The notes under the pieces: generated by a model
What the model saw: only the letters and a program-made list of their open reading frames with translations
The model's database searches: none
Told to the model about the DNA's origin: nothing
Source: Chitinophagaceae bacterium
GTDB lineage: Bacteria; Bacteroidota; Bacteroidia; Chitinophagales; Chitinophagaceae
Direction of reading: 5' to 3'
NCBI GenBank assembly: GCA_019752295.1
Contig: JAIEMK010000011.1
Span: forward strand, 62,001 to 126,000
Length of the DNA stretch: 64,000 nucleotides
Position numbers and translations under genes: made by a program
Shown here: piece after piece, positions 25,235 to 34,046 of the stretch
Position numbering within the stretch: position 1 is the first letter of the stretch
Layout: every line of letters begins with the position of its first letter

Positions 25235-26208
25235 ATAAACTTGGTGTCTGGTATTTTTTTGGCGTTAGTAAAACTGATGGACAATTCATAGCCACCATTA
25301 TTTGTCGATCCTGTTTTAATTTGAGAAGTATTGATATCATAACTAAACCCAACTGTTATTCTATTAAAGTGTAACCCAATATTGGGTGCAATGGCATCAT
25401 TTATTCGATAAGAGCCTCCAACAATGAAATCTTTGTTGTCGTCTATTTTAAGATTCATCGAAATGGCTCCAACTATTTCGTTTACCCCACCTTGGCTTAA
25501 ATAAATTGCATTCGGGAAAAGATTAACACGATCGTTTAAACGAATTCTAAAGCCTCCATGAAAAGAATATCTTGCCGCAACCTTATTGCCATCGGCATTT
25601 GAAACAAAATGATTTTCTGGCTCAGTAGGATGATACATACTAAACCCAAGAAAGGGGTTGAATGATTTATCAGGATCCCCATCAAAATATAAAAGCCCGA
25701 AGCTCCCATCAATTGAAGTTGCTGATGGATAAGCAAATATTTCGTTTGATGGCAATGTTGGGTCATACCCAATTGTTGGATTAAATTGATTCCCAAACTG
25801 AAAGTTCATGGAACTAATTCTACGGTTCAAAAAACCAATCTGAAATCCGCTGCTTAAAATCTGATGTTCAGCAAGATGCACCTGATATGAAAGAGACAAA
25901 TAAGCACTTGTATATTGGTAGCCCCCGTCGCCTGTTTTTTGATTAAATATTGTTAACCCCAGTCCGAAATTATTTGGCAATACAATGTCCCCAGATAATC
26001 CCTGAGAGTTCAAAGCTGAAGCTATAGCAGGCCATTGTTTGCGATAATTTGTAGTAACTCGATAACTCCCATCTATCAATCCTGTAAAAGCGGGGTTAAG
26101 CCATTGAGGGTTGGCATAGTACTGCGTATAGTGCGCATCAACCTGTGCATTTGATCGAACATTTAAAATGAACGACTGTATGATCATATAAAAAATAAAT
26201 TTCCGCAT
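25219..26208 (-). CDS. PorP/SprF family type IX secretion membrane protein (second copy)
   Basis: The 329-residue protein has a signal peptide (FYMIIQSFILNVRSNAQ) then VDAHYTQYYANPQWLNPAFTG, the PorP/SprF opening. The remainder is barrel-like, with segments such as SLSYQVHLAEHQILSSGFQ and YSFHGGFRIRLNDRVNLFPN. It sits between a sorting-domain protein (upstream on this strand) and the OmpA/PD40 protein (16-base overlap). It parallels, but is clearly diverged from, the PorP/SprF encoded at 21612-22610. It probably anchors the partner encoded at 26241-27350. Confidence 0.93.
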   Translation of the reverse strand: MRKFIFYMIIQSFILNVRSNAQVDAHYTQYYANPQWLNPAFTGLIDGSYRVTTNYRKQWPAIASALNSQGLSGDIVLPNNFGLGLTIFNQKTGDGGYQYTSAYLSLSYQVHLAEHQILSSGFQIGFLNRRISSMNFQFGNQFNPTIGYDPTLPSNEIFAYPSATSIDGSFGLLYFDGDPDKSFNPFLGFSMYHPTEPENHFVSNADGNKVAARYSFHGGFRIRLNDRVNLFPNAIYLSQGGVNEIVGAISMNLKIDDNKDFIVGGSYRINDAIAPNIGLHFNRITVGFSYDINTSQIKTGSTNNGGYELSISFTNAKKIPDTKFICPRL

Positions 26209-26240
26209 CCGTATGATTTATAGTTGCACTTTTTTAAATT

Positions 26241-27350
26241 TTATCTGATGAGTGTTAACGAGCCTCGTTTGACGACCTGTTTACCATCCTGCATCTTCGC
26301 TTCTAATGTATAAGTATATACCCCTGCAGAAGCATTATTTCCATGATACATGCCATCCCAACCCTTAGCTATATCGTACGACTCAAATACCAATCCCCCC
26401 CACTGATTATATATTTTCAGTTGCATTATTTTGATTGCAGTTCCGTATACCAGAAACATATCGTTTGTTCCATCGCCATTCGGAGTAAATGCATTGGGTA
26501 TATATATTCCGTTACCAAAGGGATTGATGGTGGAAGCTGTAAGCTGACTGGTATCGCTAGTTTCGCAAGCTAATAGGCCAGTAGCCCGAACAATAATTTT
26601 TTGCGATTGTCCGGCGGCTATTCCTGTAATGGTTTCTGTTAAACCCGTTGGGCCGATAAGCGGATTAGTGTAAGTAGCCCCATTATCCAAGCTTACCAGA
26701 TAACCCATTGCGCCAGGCACTGAATTCCAACTAAAAATAATGGAGGATACTGCTATTGAGTCTGTACGAATAATAGGTTTAGCAAGTTTCGGCCTGACTG
26801 CTATCTGAGCCGTAGTACTTTTAGAAGCACAAGAAGCTGCTGATCCAGTAGCATTAATTACATAAATGCTATTCTTCTTAAGGTTGGTTAATCCATAAAA
26901 AGTTCCCGTATTTATTTTAATCGAAGATCCGGGTAAGTACCATGCATAAATAACTCCTGCCTGAGGTGAAACAACAAATAATGAATCGGCATCGCCCGAA
27001 CAGATGGTATCTTTTTGAACAATTACTTTGAAATCGAGAACGAGTGGAGCCAATTGAATTAAGATGCTGTCGGAGCAAAGCGTGCCTGCACTAGTGCGGG
27101 TTACCTTGTATAGAGTGGTTGCTACGGGACTTACAATAATTGATGCTGTAGTATCGCCGGTTGACCAACTATAAGACTTTGCTAATGTTAGGGTATCCAT
27201 CAAACTGAGTGTTACACTAGCCCCCGGGCAAATTAGGGTATCTTTTTGATAGAGCAATTTATTACAAGCTGGCTGTGCCTTTACTTGCTGAAAAAGCAAG
27301 AAGGAATGAATGATCAGCATGTAAATAAAATAAAAAAACTTTTTTTTCAC
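26241..27350 (-). CDS. secreted Ig/FN3-like protein with type B (CHU_C) sorting domain
   Basis: The 369-residue protein has a signal peptide (FFYFIYMLIIHSFLLFQQVKA) and an Ig-like module with KSYSWSTGDTTASI and TTLYKVT. A middle part with two Cys-containing stretches follows, then an FN3-like domain around FSWNSVPGAMGYLVSLDNG. The C-terminal gliding-motility-type domain begins IPNAFTPNGDGTND and ends KRGSLTLIR. It is exported by the type IX system and attached with PorP/SprF, whose gene starts 32 bases downstream. It is far smaller than the PKD giant, but the gene order (CHU_C protein, PorP/SprF) is the same, so this is a second independent surface module. Confidence 0.88.
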   Translation of the reverse strand: MKKKFFYFIYMLIIHSFLLFQQVKAQPACNKLLYQKDTLICPGASVTLSLMDTLTLAKSYSWSTGDTTASIIVSPVATTLYKVTRTSAGTLCSDSILIQLAPLVLDFKVIVQKDTICSGDADSLFVVSPQAGVIYAWYLPGSSIKINTGTFYGLTNLKKNSIYVINATGSAASCASKSTTAQIAVRPKLAKPIIRTDSIAVSSIIFSWNSVPGAMGYLVSLDNGATYTNPLIGPTGLTETITGIAAGQSQKIIVRATGLLACETSDTSQLTASTINPFGNGIYIPNAFTPNGDGTNDMFLVYGTAIKIMQLKIYNQWGGLVFESYDIAKGWDGMYHGNNASAGVYTYTLEAKMQDGKQVVKRGSLTLIR

Positions 27351-27638
27351 CTTTGTTTTTTAAAAAATATATTACTCTGCCATCTGAATAAATCAATCAG
27401 ACGAATACATATTCTCATGAGAGAATAAAATAGTTCGCAACAGAATCAGTAAATGCTTAAATAATCAAGCATACCGACAGGTAACAACTAAATACTGGGA
27501 TAATATTGGGGGTGAACCGGGAATTGGAACTGCATTAAGTAGATGCAGTTTGCTCATTTTGAAAAAATAAAACAAACACCAAATGCTTTGGTATGAAGTT
27601 AAGAAAAATCTTTCTAAATAAATTGCTTAGAAAAACTC
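27351..27638. other. intergenic region with a hairpin, no gene
   Basis: Upstream region of the CHU_C/PorP/OmpA unit. It holds a perfect hairpin, AACTGCAT (27528-27535), 7-base loop, ATGCAGTT (27543-27550), with no T-tract, possibly an operator. No coding sequence is supported. Confidence 0.4.
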
Positions 27639-27670
27639 AATCCACTTCGTAATAATAAACGTAGTGGATT
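27639..27670 (-). terminator. terminator at the end of the fucose operon
   Basis: AATCCACT at 27639-27646 pairs with AGTGGATT at 27663-27670 across a 16-base loop that itself contains CG and CG. T-rich sequence flanks both sides, so it may work in both directions. It lies 31 bases after the stop of the last fucose gene. Confidence 0.65.
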
Positions 27671-27700
27671 CTTTTTTATTGTTTACTTTAAACGGATAAT

Positions 27701-28489
27701 CTATGCATTTGCCAAAGCTCTGTCCAAATGCACATAGCCTCCATCCACGTGTAAGATTTGTCCCGTGGTGTGGCTCGACACTTCCGATAATAAAAAAGCT
27801 ACCGAACTGGCAATTTCTTCGGCTGTAGTCATTCTATTTTCAAAAGGGATTCTCGAAGTGATTTCTTTTAATTTTTCTTCTGGATTATTCAAAGTTTTAA
27901 TCCATTTTTCATATTGTGGTGTCATGCATTCAGCTACTGCTACCGCATTTACCCGAATGCCATACTTCAACAATTCTACAGCCCATTCGCGGGTTAATGC
28001 ATTTCTACCGCCATTTGCAGCAGCATAGGCCGAAGTATTTCCCTGACCGGTTTCGGCTGTTTTAGAACTAATATTAACGATCGATCCTTTTGATTTGATG
28101 AGATAGGGCAAAGCATGATGCGCCATCAGGTAATAATGAATCAAGTTACTGTGGAGGCTTTTAAGAAACCTTTCGTAGTTGCCTTTTTCTAACCCTACCC
28201 CATCATTCAAGCCTGCATTATTTACCAAACCATCAATTCGTTGATATTTTTGAACAATTTCGGAGATTACATTTGAAGCGGCTATTGGATCCGATAATTC
28301 TGCAACAATCTGTCCGCAATGGTTACCTGCAGCAACAATTTCGTTCAACAATAACTGATTATCATTTTCATTTCTGCCAACTATTATTGGAATAGCTCCC
28401 TCACGACCCAACAATTTAACAATGCCCGCCCCAATGCCTTTAGCACCACCGGTTACAATAATCACTTTATTTTTTAATTGTAAATCCAT
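27701..28489 (-). CDS. SDR-family L-fucose dehydrogenase (probable)
   Basis: The 262-residue classical SDR has TGGAKGIGAGI (about 13-23), VNNAGLND and ISSKTAETGQGNTSAYAAANG, which holds the catalytic Ser, Tyr and a shifted Lys/Asn region (the usual YxxxK reads YAAAN here). It ends with GQILHVDGGYVHLDRAL, a C-terminus seen in proteins annotated as L-fucose dehydrogenases. That enzyme oxidises L-fucose to L-fuconolactone with NAD(P). It is the last gene of a seven-gene operon that begins with an L-fucose permease, and it starts 9 bases after the lactonase gene. The Asn at the position of the catalytic Lys is notable and weakens a standard mechanism; assignment rests on context. Confidence 0.75.
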   Translation of the reverse strand: MDLQLKNKVIIVTGGAKGIGAGIVKLLGREGAIPIIVGRNENDNQLLLNEIVAAGNHCGQIVAELSDPIAASNVISEIVQKYQRIDGLVNNAGLNDGVGLEKGNYERFLKSLHSNLIHYYLMAHHALPYLIKSKGSIVNISSKTAETGQGNTSAYAAANGGRNALTREWAVELLKYGIRVNAVAVAECMTPQYEKWIKTLNNPEEKLKEITSRIPFENRMTTAEEIASSVAFLLSEVSSHTTGQILHVDGGYVHLDRALANA

Positions 28490-28498
28490 AAGTTGTTC

Positions 28499-29323
28499 TT
28501 ATATCTGATAAAATTCAATAGCATTTAACCCGAATATTTTTGCCTTATCTGATTCAGTATACTCTTTAAAATAATGCTGAGCAAGATCAATCACCTGATC
28601 ATACCCTGCTGCAACTAAACATACCGGCCAGTCTGATCCAAAAACGATTCGATCTACCCCAAATGCGCTTTTTACAGTTTCAATATACGGCTCAAAATCA
28701 GTTTTCTTCCAATATTTCCAATCAGCTTCAGTAACAATACCGCTTAATTTACAATATACATTGTCGAATTCTGCAAGTGTAGTGATTCCTTCTTTCCATT
28801 CGTTTATTTCATGCTTTCTGATCAAAGGCTTGGCGATATGATCGATCATAAAACGCATTTTGGGAAACTGCTTCACCAGTTGTATTGCCGCTTTTAAATG
28901 CCAGGGATAAATCAATATTTCATAACAGTATTTGTGTTTCTCCAAGCAGGCAATTCCTCTTTTAAAAGATTCGGTCAACATAAAATCTGGCGTCTCAGCT
29001 TGCAGGATATGTCTAAACCCTTTGATGATTCGATATTGCTTATACCTGCTTAATTGCGCATCAATATCATCCGCATTTAAATCTACCCAACCAATAACTG
29101 CTTTTATCCAATCATTTTTTTGAGCTAGTTCAACCAAAAAATTTGTTTCTTCCTCTGATTGATCTGCCTGCACTGCAATGCATCCCTCTATTCCTAATTT
29201 CTGTAAAACAGGATATAAATCCTCTGGCAAAAAATTGCGCTGAATAATCCTCATCGATTCATTTATCCAACCCTGAGTTTCAGGTCGATAATACCAAAAA
29301 TGTTGGTGTGCATCAATTTTCAT
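28499..29323 (-). CDS. amidohydrolase, probable L-fuconolactonase
   Basis: The 274-residue protein is a COG3618-type amidohydrolase: metal-binding MKIDAHQHFWYY (residues 1-12), RFMIDHIAKP with the conserved His (about 175-184) and FGSDWPVC with the catalytic Asp (about 230-237). Members hydrolyse sugar lactones. In the L-fucose operon the expected reaction is L-fuconolactone to L-fuconate. The gene sits between the predicted fucose dehydrogenase and the diketo-acid hydrolase, in pathway-consistent company. The family call is secure; the substrate follows from context. Confidence 0.85.
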   Translation of the reverse strand: MKIDAHQHFWYYRPETQGWINESMRIIQRNFLPEDLYPVLQKLGIEGCIAVQADQSEEETNFLVELAQKNDWIKAVIGWVDLNADDIDAQLSRYKQYRIIKGFRHILQAETPDFMLTESFKRGIACLEKHKYCYEILIYPWHLKAAIQLVKQFPKMRFMIDHIAKPLIRKHEINEWKEGITTLAEFDNVYCKLSGIVTEADWKYWKKTDFEPYIETVKSAFGVDRIVFGSDWPVCLVAAGYDQVIDLAQHYFKEYTESDKAKIFGLNAIEFYQI

Positions 29324-29362
29324 TGCTTATCATTCATTAAATACCTGTTTAATTCAATTCCT

Positions 29363-30217
29363 TTAAGCTGTGTAGGCAACTACCTTTTGTTTCGACTCTC
29401 CTAATCCATCAATTCCTAATTCCAAACGGTCGCCCGGCTTTAAATACATTGGTGGATTCATTCCCAATCCAACGCCAGATGGTGTGCCTGTTGAAATAAT
29501 ATCACCGGGCAACAATGTCATAAATTTACTGATATACGACACAAGAAAAGGAATATTAAAAATCAGATCATCGGTATTGCCATCCTGAACAATTTCACCA
29601 TTTAAGCGCAGCCATAATCTTAGTTGATGTGGATCGGGTATTTCGTCTTTGGTAACTAACCAAGGGCCAATCGGCGCAAAGCTATCGCAACCTTTTCCTT
29701 TATCCCAGGTTCCACCCATTTCCAATTGAAACGCTCTTTCGCTCACATCGTTATGCAGGCAATATCCGGCAACATAGTTCATAGCATCCACTTCATTTAC
29801 ATAACTGGCTTTCTTTTCTATAACAACCGCCAGCTCAACTTCCCAATCGGTTTTAACTGAATCTCTCGGAATAATAATCTGATCGTTCGGCCCCACAATC
29901 GCCGTAGTTGATTTAAAAAACAAGATGGGCTCAGCAGGTATTGCTGCATTTGTTTCTTTGGCGTGTTTGGCATAATTGAGTCCCACACAAATTATTTTGG
30001 AAGGCCTTTGCACAGGGCACCCCAGCCGTTCTCCGGTGTTAATTTCTTTTAAGGAGTGCTCTACTTTATGCACTATCTCAGACAGATGAAGCAGTCCGTT
30101 GTTTGCAAAAAATTGCTCATCGTAGTCATTTACAAACTCACTTACATCGTAGTATTTCCCCTGAATTAATACGCCGGGTTTTTCTTCTCCAATTTTACCA
30201 AAACGAATCAATTTCAT
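29363..30217 (-). CDS. fumarylacetoacetate hydrolase family, probable 2,4-diketo-3-deoxy-L-fuconate hydrolase
   Basis: The 284-residue protein is a full FAH domain: IICVGLNYAKHAKETN (about 75-90), the metal site around TDWEVELAVVI, LHNDVSERAFQLEMGG, and GDIISTGTPSGVG near the end. FAH enzymes cleave C-C bonds of diketo acids. In the non-phosphorylative L-fucose route the substrate is 2,4-diketo-3-deoxy-L-fuconate, giving pyruvate and lactate. It starts 13 bases after the fucosidase gene. The assignment to fucose rests on operon context. Confidence 0.87.
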   Translation of the reverse strand: MKLIRFGKIGEEKPGVLIQGKYYDVSEFVNDYDEQFFANNGLLHLSEIVHKVEHSLKEINTGERLGCPVQRPSKIICVGLNYAKHAKETNAAIPAEPILFFKSTTAIVGPNDQIIIPRDSVKTDWEVELAVVIEKKASYVNEVDAMNYVAGYCLHNDVSERAFQLEMGGTWDKGKGCDSFAPIGPWLVTKDEIPDPHQLRLWLRLNGEIVQDGNTDDLIFNIPFLVSYISKFMTLLPGDIISTGTPSGVGLGMNPPMYLKPGDRLELGIDGLGESKQKVVAYTA

Positions 30218-30230
30218 CTCTTAAATTTTA

Positions 30231-31556
30231 TTAGTTTAATTGAATAATCGTATCAATATCATTCAATGCAACTGCATCCATATAAATAAAAACTCCTTCA
30301 GGAATTTGTTTAAATTTAACTACAGTCTTTGAGTTAAAAATGGTTGCCGAATTAATTTTCTCTGATAACTGAGGAACAAATATATATGCACCGATCCCTT
30401 TTGTGTTGATGATATGCACATAAAAGGTTTTGTCTTTTTGCGTAAGCACACCCCATTCCTGTGCAGGAACAATATTACCTCTTGTACCACGGATACTCGC
30501 CCCATTTGCGGCCATCCACTTTCCGATGATGGCTAGGGTATCTGTAAATTCCTTCTGAATCACTCCGTTGGGTTTTGGGCCAACATTTAAAAGGAAGTTG
30601 GCATTTCTACCTGCGGCATTCACCAAATAATGAATCAAGGTTTTGCTGGATTTAAAATTTCTGTCGGTGATATTATAGCCCCAAGCATCATTCATTGTTT
30701 CGCAGGTTTCCAAAGGAAGTTGCGAAATATCAGCTCCACCGAAACCTGTAGTATTACCCCCCGGAAGGTCTTTTTCGAACATTTGAAAATCTTCTCCAGC
30801 AATAGGCAATAAATGATGATTATTCCCAATCAAACATTGTGGTTGCAGGCGATGAATCAAACTATAAATTTCATCATAATGCCAGTTCACTTTTGATTGC
30901 AATGCTTTATCCTGATCATTATCCAATTGATCCCAATGTCCATCAAACCAGATTCCTGAAACTTCTCCATAGTTGGTCAATAACTCTGTAAGTTGCGCTT
31001 TCATAAAGCTGATATATGATTCCCAATTCGTTTTTTCAGTTCTTCCTGATTTTTTACCGGTCTTCCCTGTCTCCCATTGGTAGTCTGTACGATACCAGTC
31101 TAACAAAGAATAATAAAAACATATTTTAATTCCCTGACGATGACATTCATCCGCCAATTGCTTAACAACATCCTTACCATACATGGTATTTGTTATTTTC
31201 CAATCCGATTCTTTGGTGTCGAAATTACTAAACCCATCATGATGTCGGGTAATCAGCGTGATGTATTGCATTCCTGCATTTTTTGCAATGCTTACCCATT
31301 CCCTTGCATTGAATTCGGTTGGATTAAATACTTTTTGTAAAAGCTTATAATCTTCCGCTCTGATTCCCCGATTATTCATTACCCATTCTCCATTTGCCAA
31401 AACACTTGATGCACCCCAATGGATGAACATCCCAAATTTCATGTCCTGAAATTGCTGACGTGCAGTCAGATTTTCTTTCGTTGGAATATAGGCCTGCTGT
31501 GTAAAAGCAAGATTGCTTATGAATATTGTAATTAATAGAAGTAGTTGCTTATTCAT
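30231..31556 (-). CDS. alpha-L-fucosidase, GH29
   Basis: The 441-residue exported enzyme has signal peptide QLLLLITIFISNLAFTQQ. GH29 landmarks are KFGMFIHWGASSVLANGEW, LITRHHDGFSNFDTKESDW (His-His-Asp near the catalytic cleft) and the region GEVSGIWFDGHWDQL with the likely nucleophile Asp. The C-terminal part is a short beta-sandwich ending VALNDIDTIIQL. It releases terminal alpha-L-fucose from glycans in the periplasm, feeding the permease encoded in the same operon. It lies 11 bases after the SDR gene, inside the operon. Confidence 0.93.
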   Translation of the reverse strand: MNKQLLLLITIFISNLAFTQQAYIPTKENLTARQQFQDMKFGMFIHWGASSVLANGEWVMNNRGIRAEDYKLLQKVFNPTEFNAREWVSIAKNAGMQYITLITRHHDGFSNFDTKESDWKITNTMYGKDVVKQLADECHRQGIKICFYYSLLDWYRTDYQWETGKTGKKSGRTEKTNWESYISFMKAQLTELLTNYGEVSGIWFDGHWDQLDNDQDKALQSKVNWHYDEIYSLIHRLQPQCLIGNNHHLLPIAGEDFQMFEKDLPGGNTTGFGGADISQLPLETCETMNDAWGYNITDRNFKSSKTLIHYLVNAAGRNANFLLNVGPKPNGVIQKEFTDTLAIIGKWMAANGASIRGTRGNIVPAQEWGVLTQKDKTFYVHIINTKGIGAYIFVPQLSEKINSATIFNSKTVVKFKQIPEGVFIYMDAVALNDIDTIIQLN

Positions 31557-31567
31557 GTGTTTTTGTA

Positions 31568-32332
31568 TTAATTATTCAATTTAATAAACCCACCATCAAT
31601 AGGATAATCATTTCCGGTAATAAATCCTGCTTCATCACTGCAGAGATATAGTGCTAATGCAGCAATTTCTTCTGCCTGTCCCATTCTGCCTATTGGCTGA
31701 CTCTTAGATAACTTTTCAAATATTTCTTCTTCCTTTCCTGCATAATTCTTAGCAATAAATCCATCAACAAATGCAGTATGAACACGGGCAGGAGAAATGG
31801 AATTACAACGAATATGATCTGCCAAATAATCGCGCGCCACACTTAACGTCATTGCATAAATTGCCCCCTTGCTCATGCTGTAAGCAAACCTGTCTGGAAT
31901 GCCTACTAGTGCTGCAATAGAAGCCACATTGAGGATTACTCCTTTTTTATTTTTTTTCATTTGCGGGATAGCAAAATGTATTGCATTGTATGCCCCCTGT
32001 ACATTAATACGAAATACCTTTTCAAAATCTACTGCACTGGTGTTCTCAACATTGCCCACGTGTGCGATACCTGCGTTATTTACGAGTATGTCGAATGGGC
32101 CAATACTTTCGAAGGCCGTTTTCATAGCCTGATGATCACTTACATCGCATTGATGCGTTTTGGCCGATCCTCCCAACGATATGATTTCTGCTGCCACTTT
32201 TTCGGCTGACTCCGAATTAAACTCTACCAAATGAATTGTTGCGCCTTGCTTTGCAAAGAGCAGGGCAATGGCTTTTCCGATACCACTACCCGCTCCTGTT
32301 ATTACTGCTGATTTACGAAAGAGACTGAACAT
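31568..32332 (-). CDS. SDR, probable 2-keto-3-deoxy-L-fuconate dehydrogenase
   Basis: The 254-residue SDR has ITGAGSGIGKAIAL (about 11-24), NNAGIAHVG, VASIAALVG (catalytic Ser), YSMSKGAIYAM (catalytic Tyr and Lys) and the loop NSISPARVHTAFVDGF, a form common in sugar-acid dehydrogenases of Bacteroidota. In the fucose operon the expected job is oxidising 2-keto-3-deoxy-L-fuconate to the 2,4-diketo acid used by the FAH enzyme. It begins 5 bases after the mutarotase. It is clearly diverged from the other SDR in the operon, consistent with a separate step. The roles of the two SDRs could be exchanged. Confidence 0.82.
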   Translation of the reverse strand: MFSLFRKSAVITGAGSGIGKAIALLFAKQGATIHLVEFNSESAEKVAAEIISLGGSAKTHQCDVSDHQAMKTAFESIGPFDILVNNAGIAHVGNVENTSAVDFEKVFRINVQGAYNAIHFAIPQMKKNKKGVILNVASIAALVGIPDRFAYSMSKGAIYAMTLSVARDYLADHIRCNSISPARVHTAFVDGFIAKNYAGKEEEIFEKLSKSQPIGRMGQAEEIAALALYLCSDEAGFITGNDYPIDGGFIKLNN

Positions 32333-32337
32333 AAAAA

Positions 32338-32670
32338 TTATTTTAACGAGAATATTTCATTCATGAGTACCCATTTTTCTCCAGGTTTGGCAAAAGGAAG
32401 CGACTTCTGAAATTGCCACATCATTTTTTCCCATTCCTGCACTTTCTCGTTTGTTTTATCTGAATTTGCTTTTTGCTCGAAGCTGAATTGATCATTTACT
32501 TCCATGATCATGAATAAGCGATTACCAGCACGATAGATCTGCATTTCTTCAATTCCCGACGACCTAATGCTATCAATAATTTCGGGCCATACTTGTTGAT
32601 GCCACATTTCGTACTCCTTTATTAATTGGGGGTCTTCGTACAGATCCAGTGCTAAACAATATCTTGTCAT
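32338..32670 (-). CDS. L-rhamnose mutarotase family protein, probable L-fucose mutarotase
   Basis: The 110-residue protein matches the RhaM fold: YCLALDLYEDPQLIKEYEMW followed by HQQVWPEIIDSIRSSG and IYRAGNRLFMIMEV, with the active His in the HQQVWPE segment. Family members interconvert alpha and beta anomers of 6-deoxy sugars. Between the permease gene (13-base gap) and the SDR gene (5-base gap) it most likely acts on L-fucose. It is shorter than the unrelated FucU fold. Confidence 0.87.
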   Translation of the reverse strand: MTRYCLALDLYEDPQLIKEYEMWHQQVWPEIIDSIRSSGIEEMQIYRAGNRLFMIMEVNDQFSFEQKANSDKTNEKVQEWEKMMWQFQKSLPFAKPGEKWVLMNEIFSLK

Positions 32671-32683
32671 TTGTTAATTTTTA

Positions 32684-33928
32684 TTATTCAATCGGAACAA
32701 TACGATGGCCCTTCCATCCAAAATAAAAAACCAAACAGAAGCAAAAGAATGGCACGATATATCCCACTTGAATATTGTTGGTAATATCACTGATTAAAGC
32801 AAGTACAGGTGGAATCAATGCCCCACCCACTATTGCCATTACAATAAGACTGCTGCCCATCTCCGTATCGGCATCCAGATCTTTGATTCCTAAAGAAAAA
32901 ATAGTAGGGAACATGATCGACATAAAGAATGCAATGCCAATCACAATATATATTGCTATCATCCCATGCAGCACAATCGCGCCAATACAGAGCAGCGCAT
33001 TAATAGCAGCATAGGCAGCCAGCAGGGTTGACGGTTTAACAAACTTCATAAAAAAAGTACCCGCAAACCTTCCAATCATGAATGCAATACCACAGCCCCA
33101 GCCCAGATAATCAGCAGCTCTTACTCTTTCCAAGTCTGCAGCTTTAATTGCATACAAAATAAAAAAACTAAACACAGATACTTGGGCACCCACATAGAAG
33201 AACTGTGCAGCAACAGCCCAACGCAAATGCGTATGCCTTAGTGTATGTGCGATACTTTTCCCCGATCCGGCTTTCTCCCTGATCTCGGGTAATTTGATGA
33301 AAGCAAAAATGATGGCGATCAAAACAATAATGGAGCCCAGAATAAAATAGGGCGTTTTAACCGAAGCAGCTTCAGAAGCAAGTGCCATTTTTTTTGTGGC
33401 GGCAGTCATACCTGCCAATGCCTCATCACTAAATCCCTTTGTGAGAATCATTCTTGCTCCGATTATCGGCGCAACTGTTGCTGCTAGTCCATTAAAGGAC
33501 TGTGCAAAATTCAGGCGCTGTGTTGCCGTAGAAGGATCGCCCAATAATGAGGCATAAGGATTGGCTGCTGTTTCCAAGATAGTTAATCCGCAGGCAATAA
33601 TAAATAATGCCATCAGGAAAAAAATGTATTGCTGCGTATTTGCCGCAGGAATAAACAAGAACGAGCCAATTGCAAATAAACATAGCCCTGTAATAATTCC
33701 GGTTTTATAACCATACACTTTCATAATATAACCGGCAGGCAATGCCATTACAAAATAGGCAATGAAAACCGACGAATCGATCAATGAAGACTGAAGGGTT
33801 GTTAAGCTGAACGATTTTTTAAGGTGTGGTATCAGTATCGGATCCAGATTATGAACAAAGCCCCACATAAAAAATAGTGATGTAATCATCACAAAAGCAA
33901 AACGGGTTGAAGCAGCTTTGTTTGACAT
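32684..33928 (-). CDS. fucP: L-fucose:H+ symporter, MFS
   Basis: The 414-residue protein has about 12 membrane helices of the FucP subfamily. Landmarks are FFMWGFVHNLDPILIPHLKK (helix 1 end with conserved Asn-Leu-Asp), ETAANPYASLLGDPSTATQR (the ETxANPY motif of FucP), and FPTIFSLGIKDLDADTEMGS in the C-terminal half. FucP imports L-fucose with a proton. It is the first gene of the operon and reads away from the IclR regulator 118 bases upstream, so that shared region probably carries the operator. Confidence 0.9.
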   Translation of the reverse strand: MSNKAASTRFAFVMITSLFFMWGFVHNLDPILIPHLKKSFSLTTLQSSLIDSSVFIAYFVMALPAGYIMKVYGYKTGIITGLCLFAIGSFLFIPAANTQQYIFFLMALFIIACGLTILETAANPYASLLGDPSTATQRLNFAQSFNGLAATVAPIIGARMILTKGFSDEALAGMTAATKKMALASEAASVKTPYFILGSIIVLIAIIFAFIKLPEIREKAGSGKSIAHTLRHTHLRWAVAAQFFYVGAQVSVFSFFILYAIKAADLERVRAADYLGWGCGIAFMIGRFAGTFFMKFVKPSTLLAAYAAINALLCIGAIVLHGMIAIYIVIGIAFFMSIMFPTIFSLGIKDLDADTEMGSSLIVMAIVGGALIPPVLALISDITNNIQVGYIVPFFCFCLVFYFGWKGHRIVPIE

Positions 33929-34046
33929 ATCAATCGTTGGTTGCGGGAATATTCTAAATCGTTAGACTAATTGTAAAGAAATAAGAAATTCAACATAATA
34001 AAGTAAAATTTTATTAGGTGGAATAAATTAATGAATTTTAGGTATC
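33929..34046. promoter_or_regulatory. divergent promoter region of the fucose operon and IclR regulator
   Basis: 118 bases separate the start of fucP (-) and the regulator (+). Within it lies the palindrome TAAAATTTTA at 34004-34013, a candidate operator for the IclR protein. AT-rich sequence yields palindromes easily, so this is tentative. Confidence 0.35.

Noticed and set aside
34004..34013. TAAAATTTTA as a firm IclR operator
   Set aside because: The region is AT-rich, so a 10-base palindrome is weak evidence; kept only as a tentative site.
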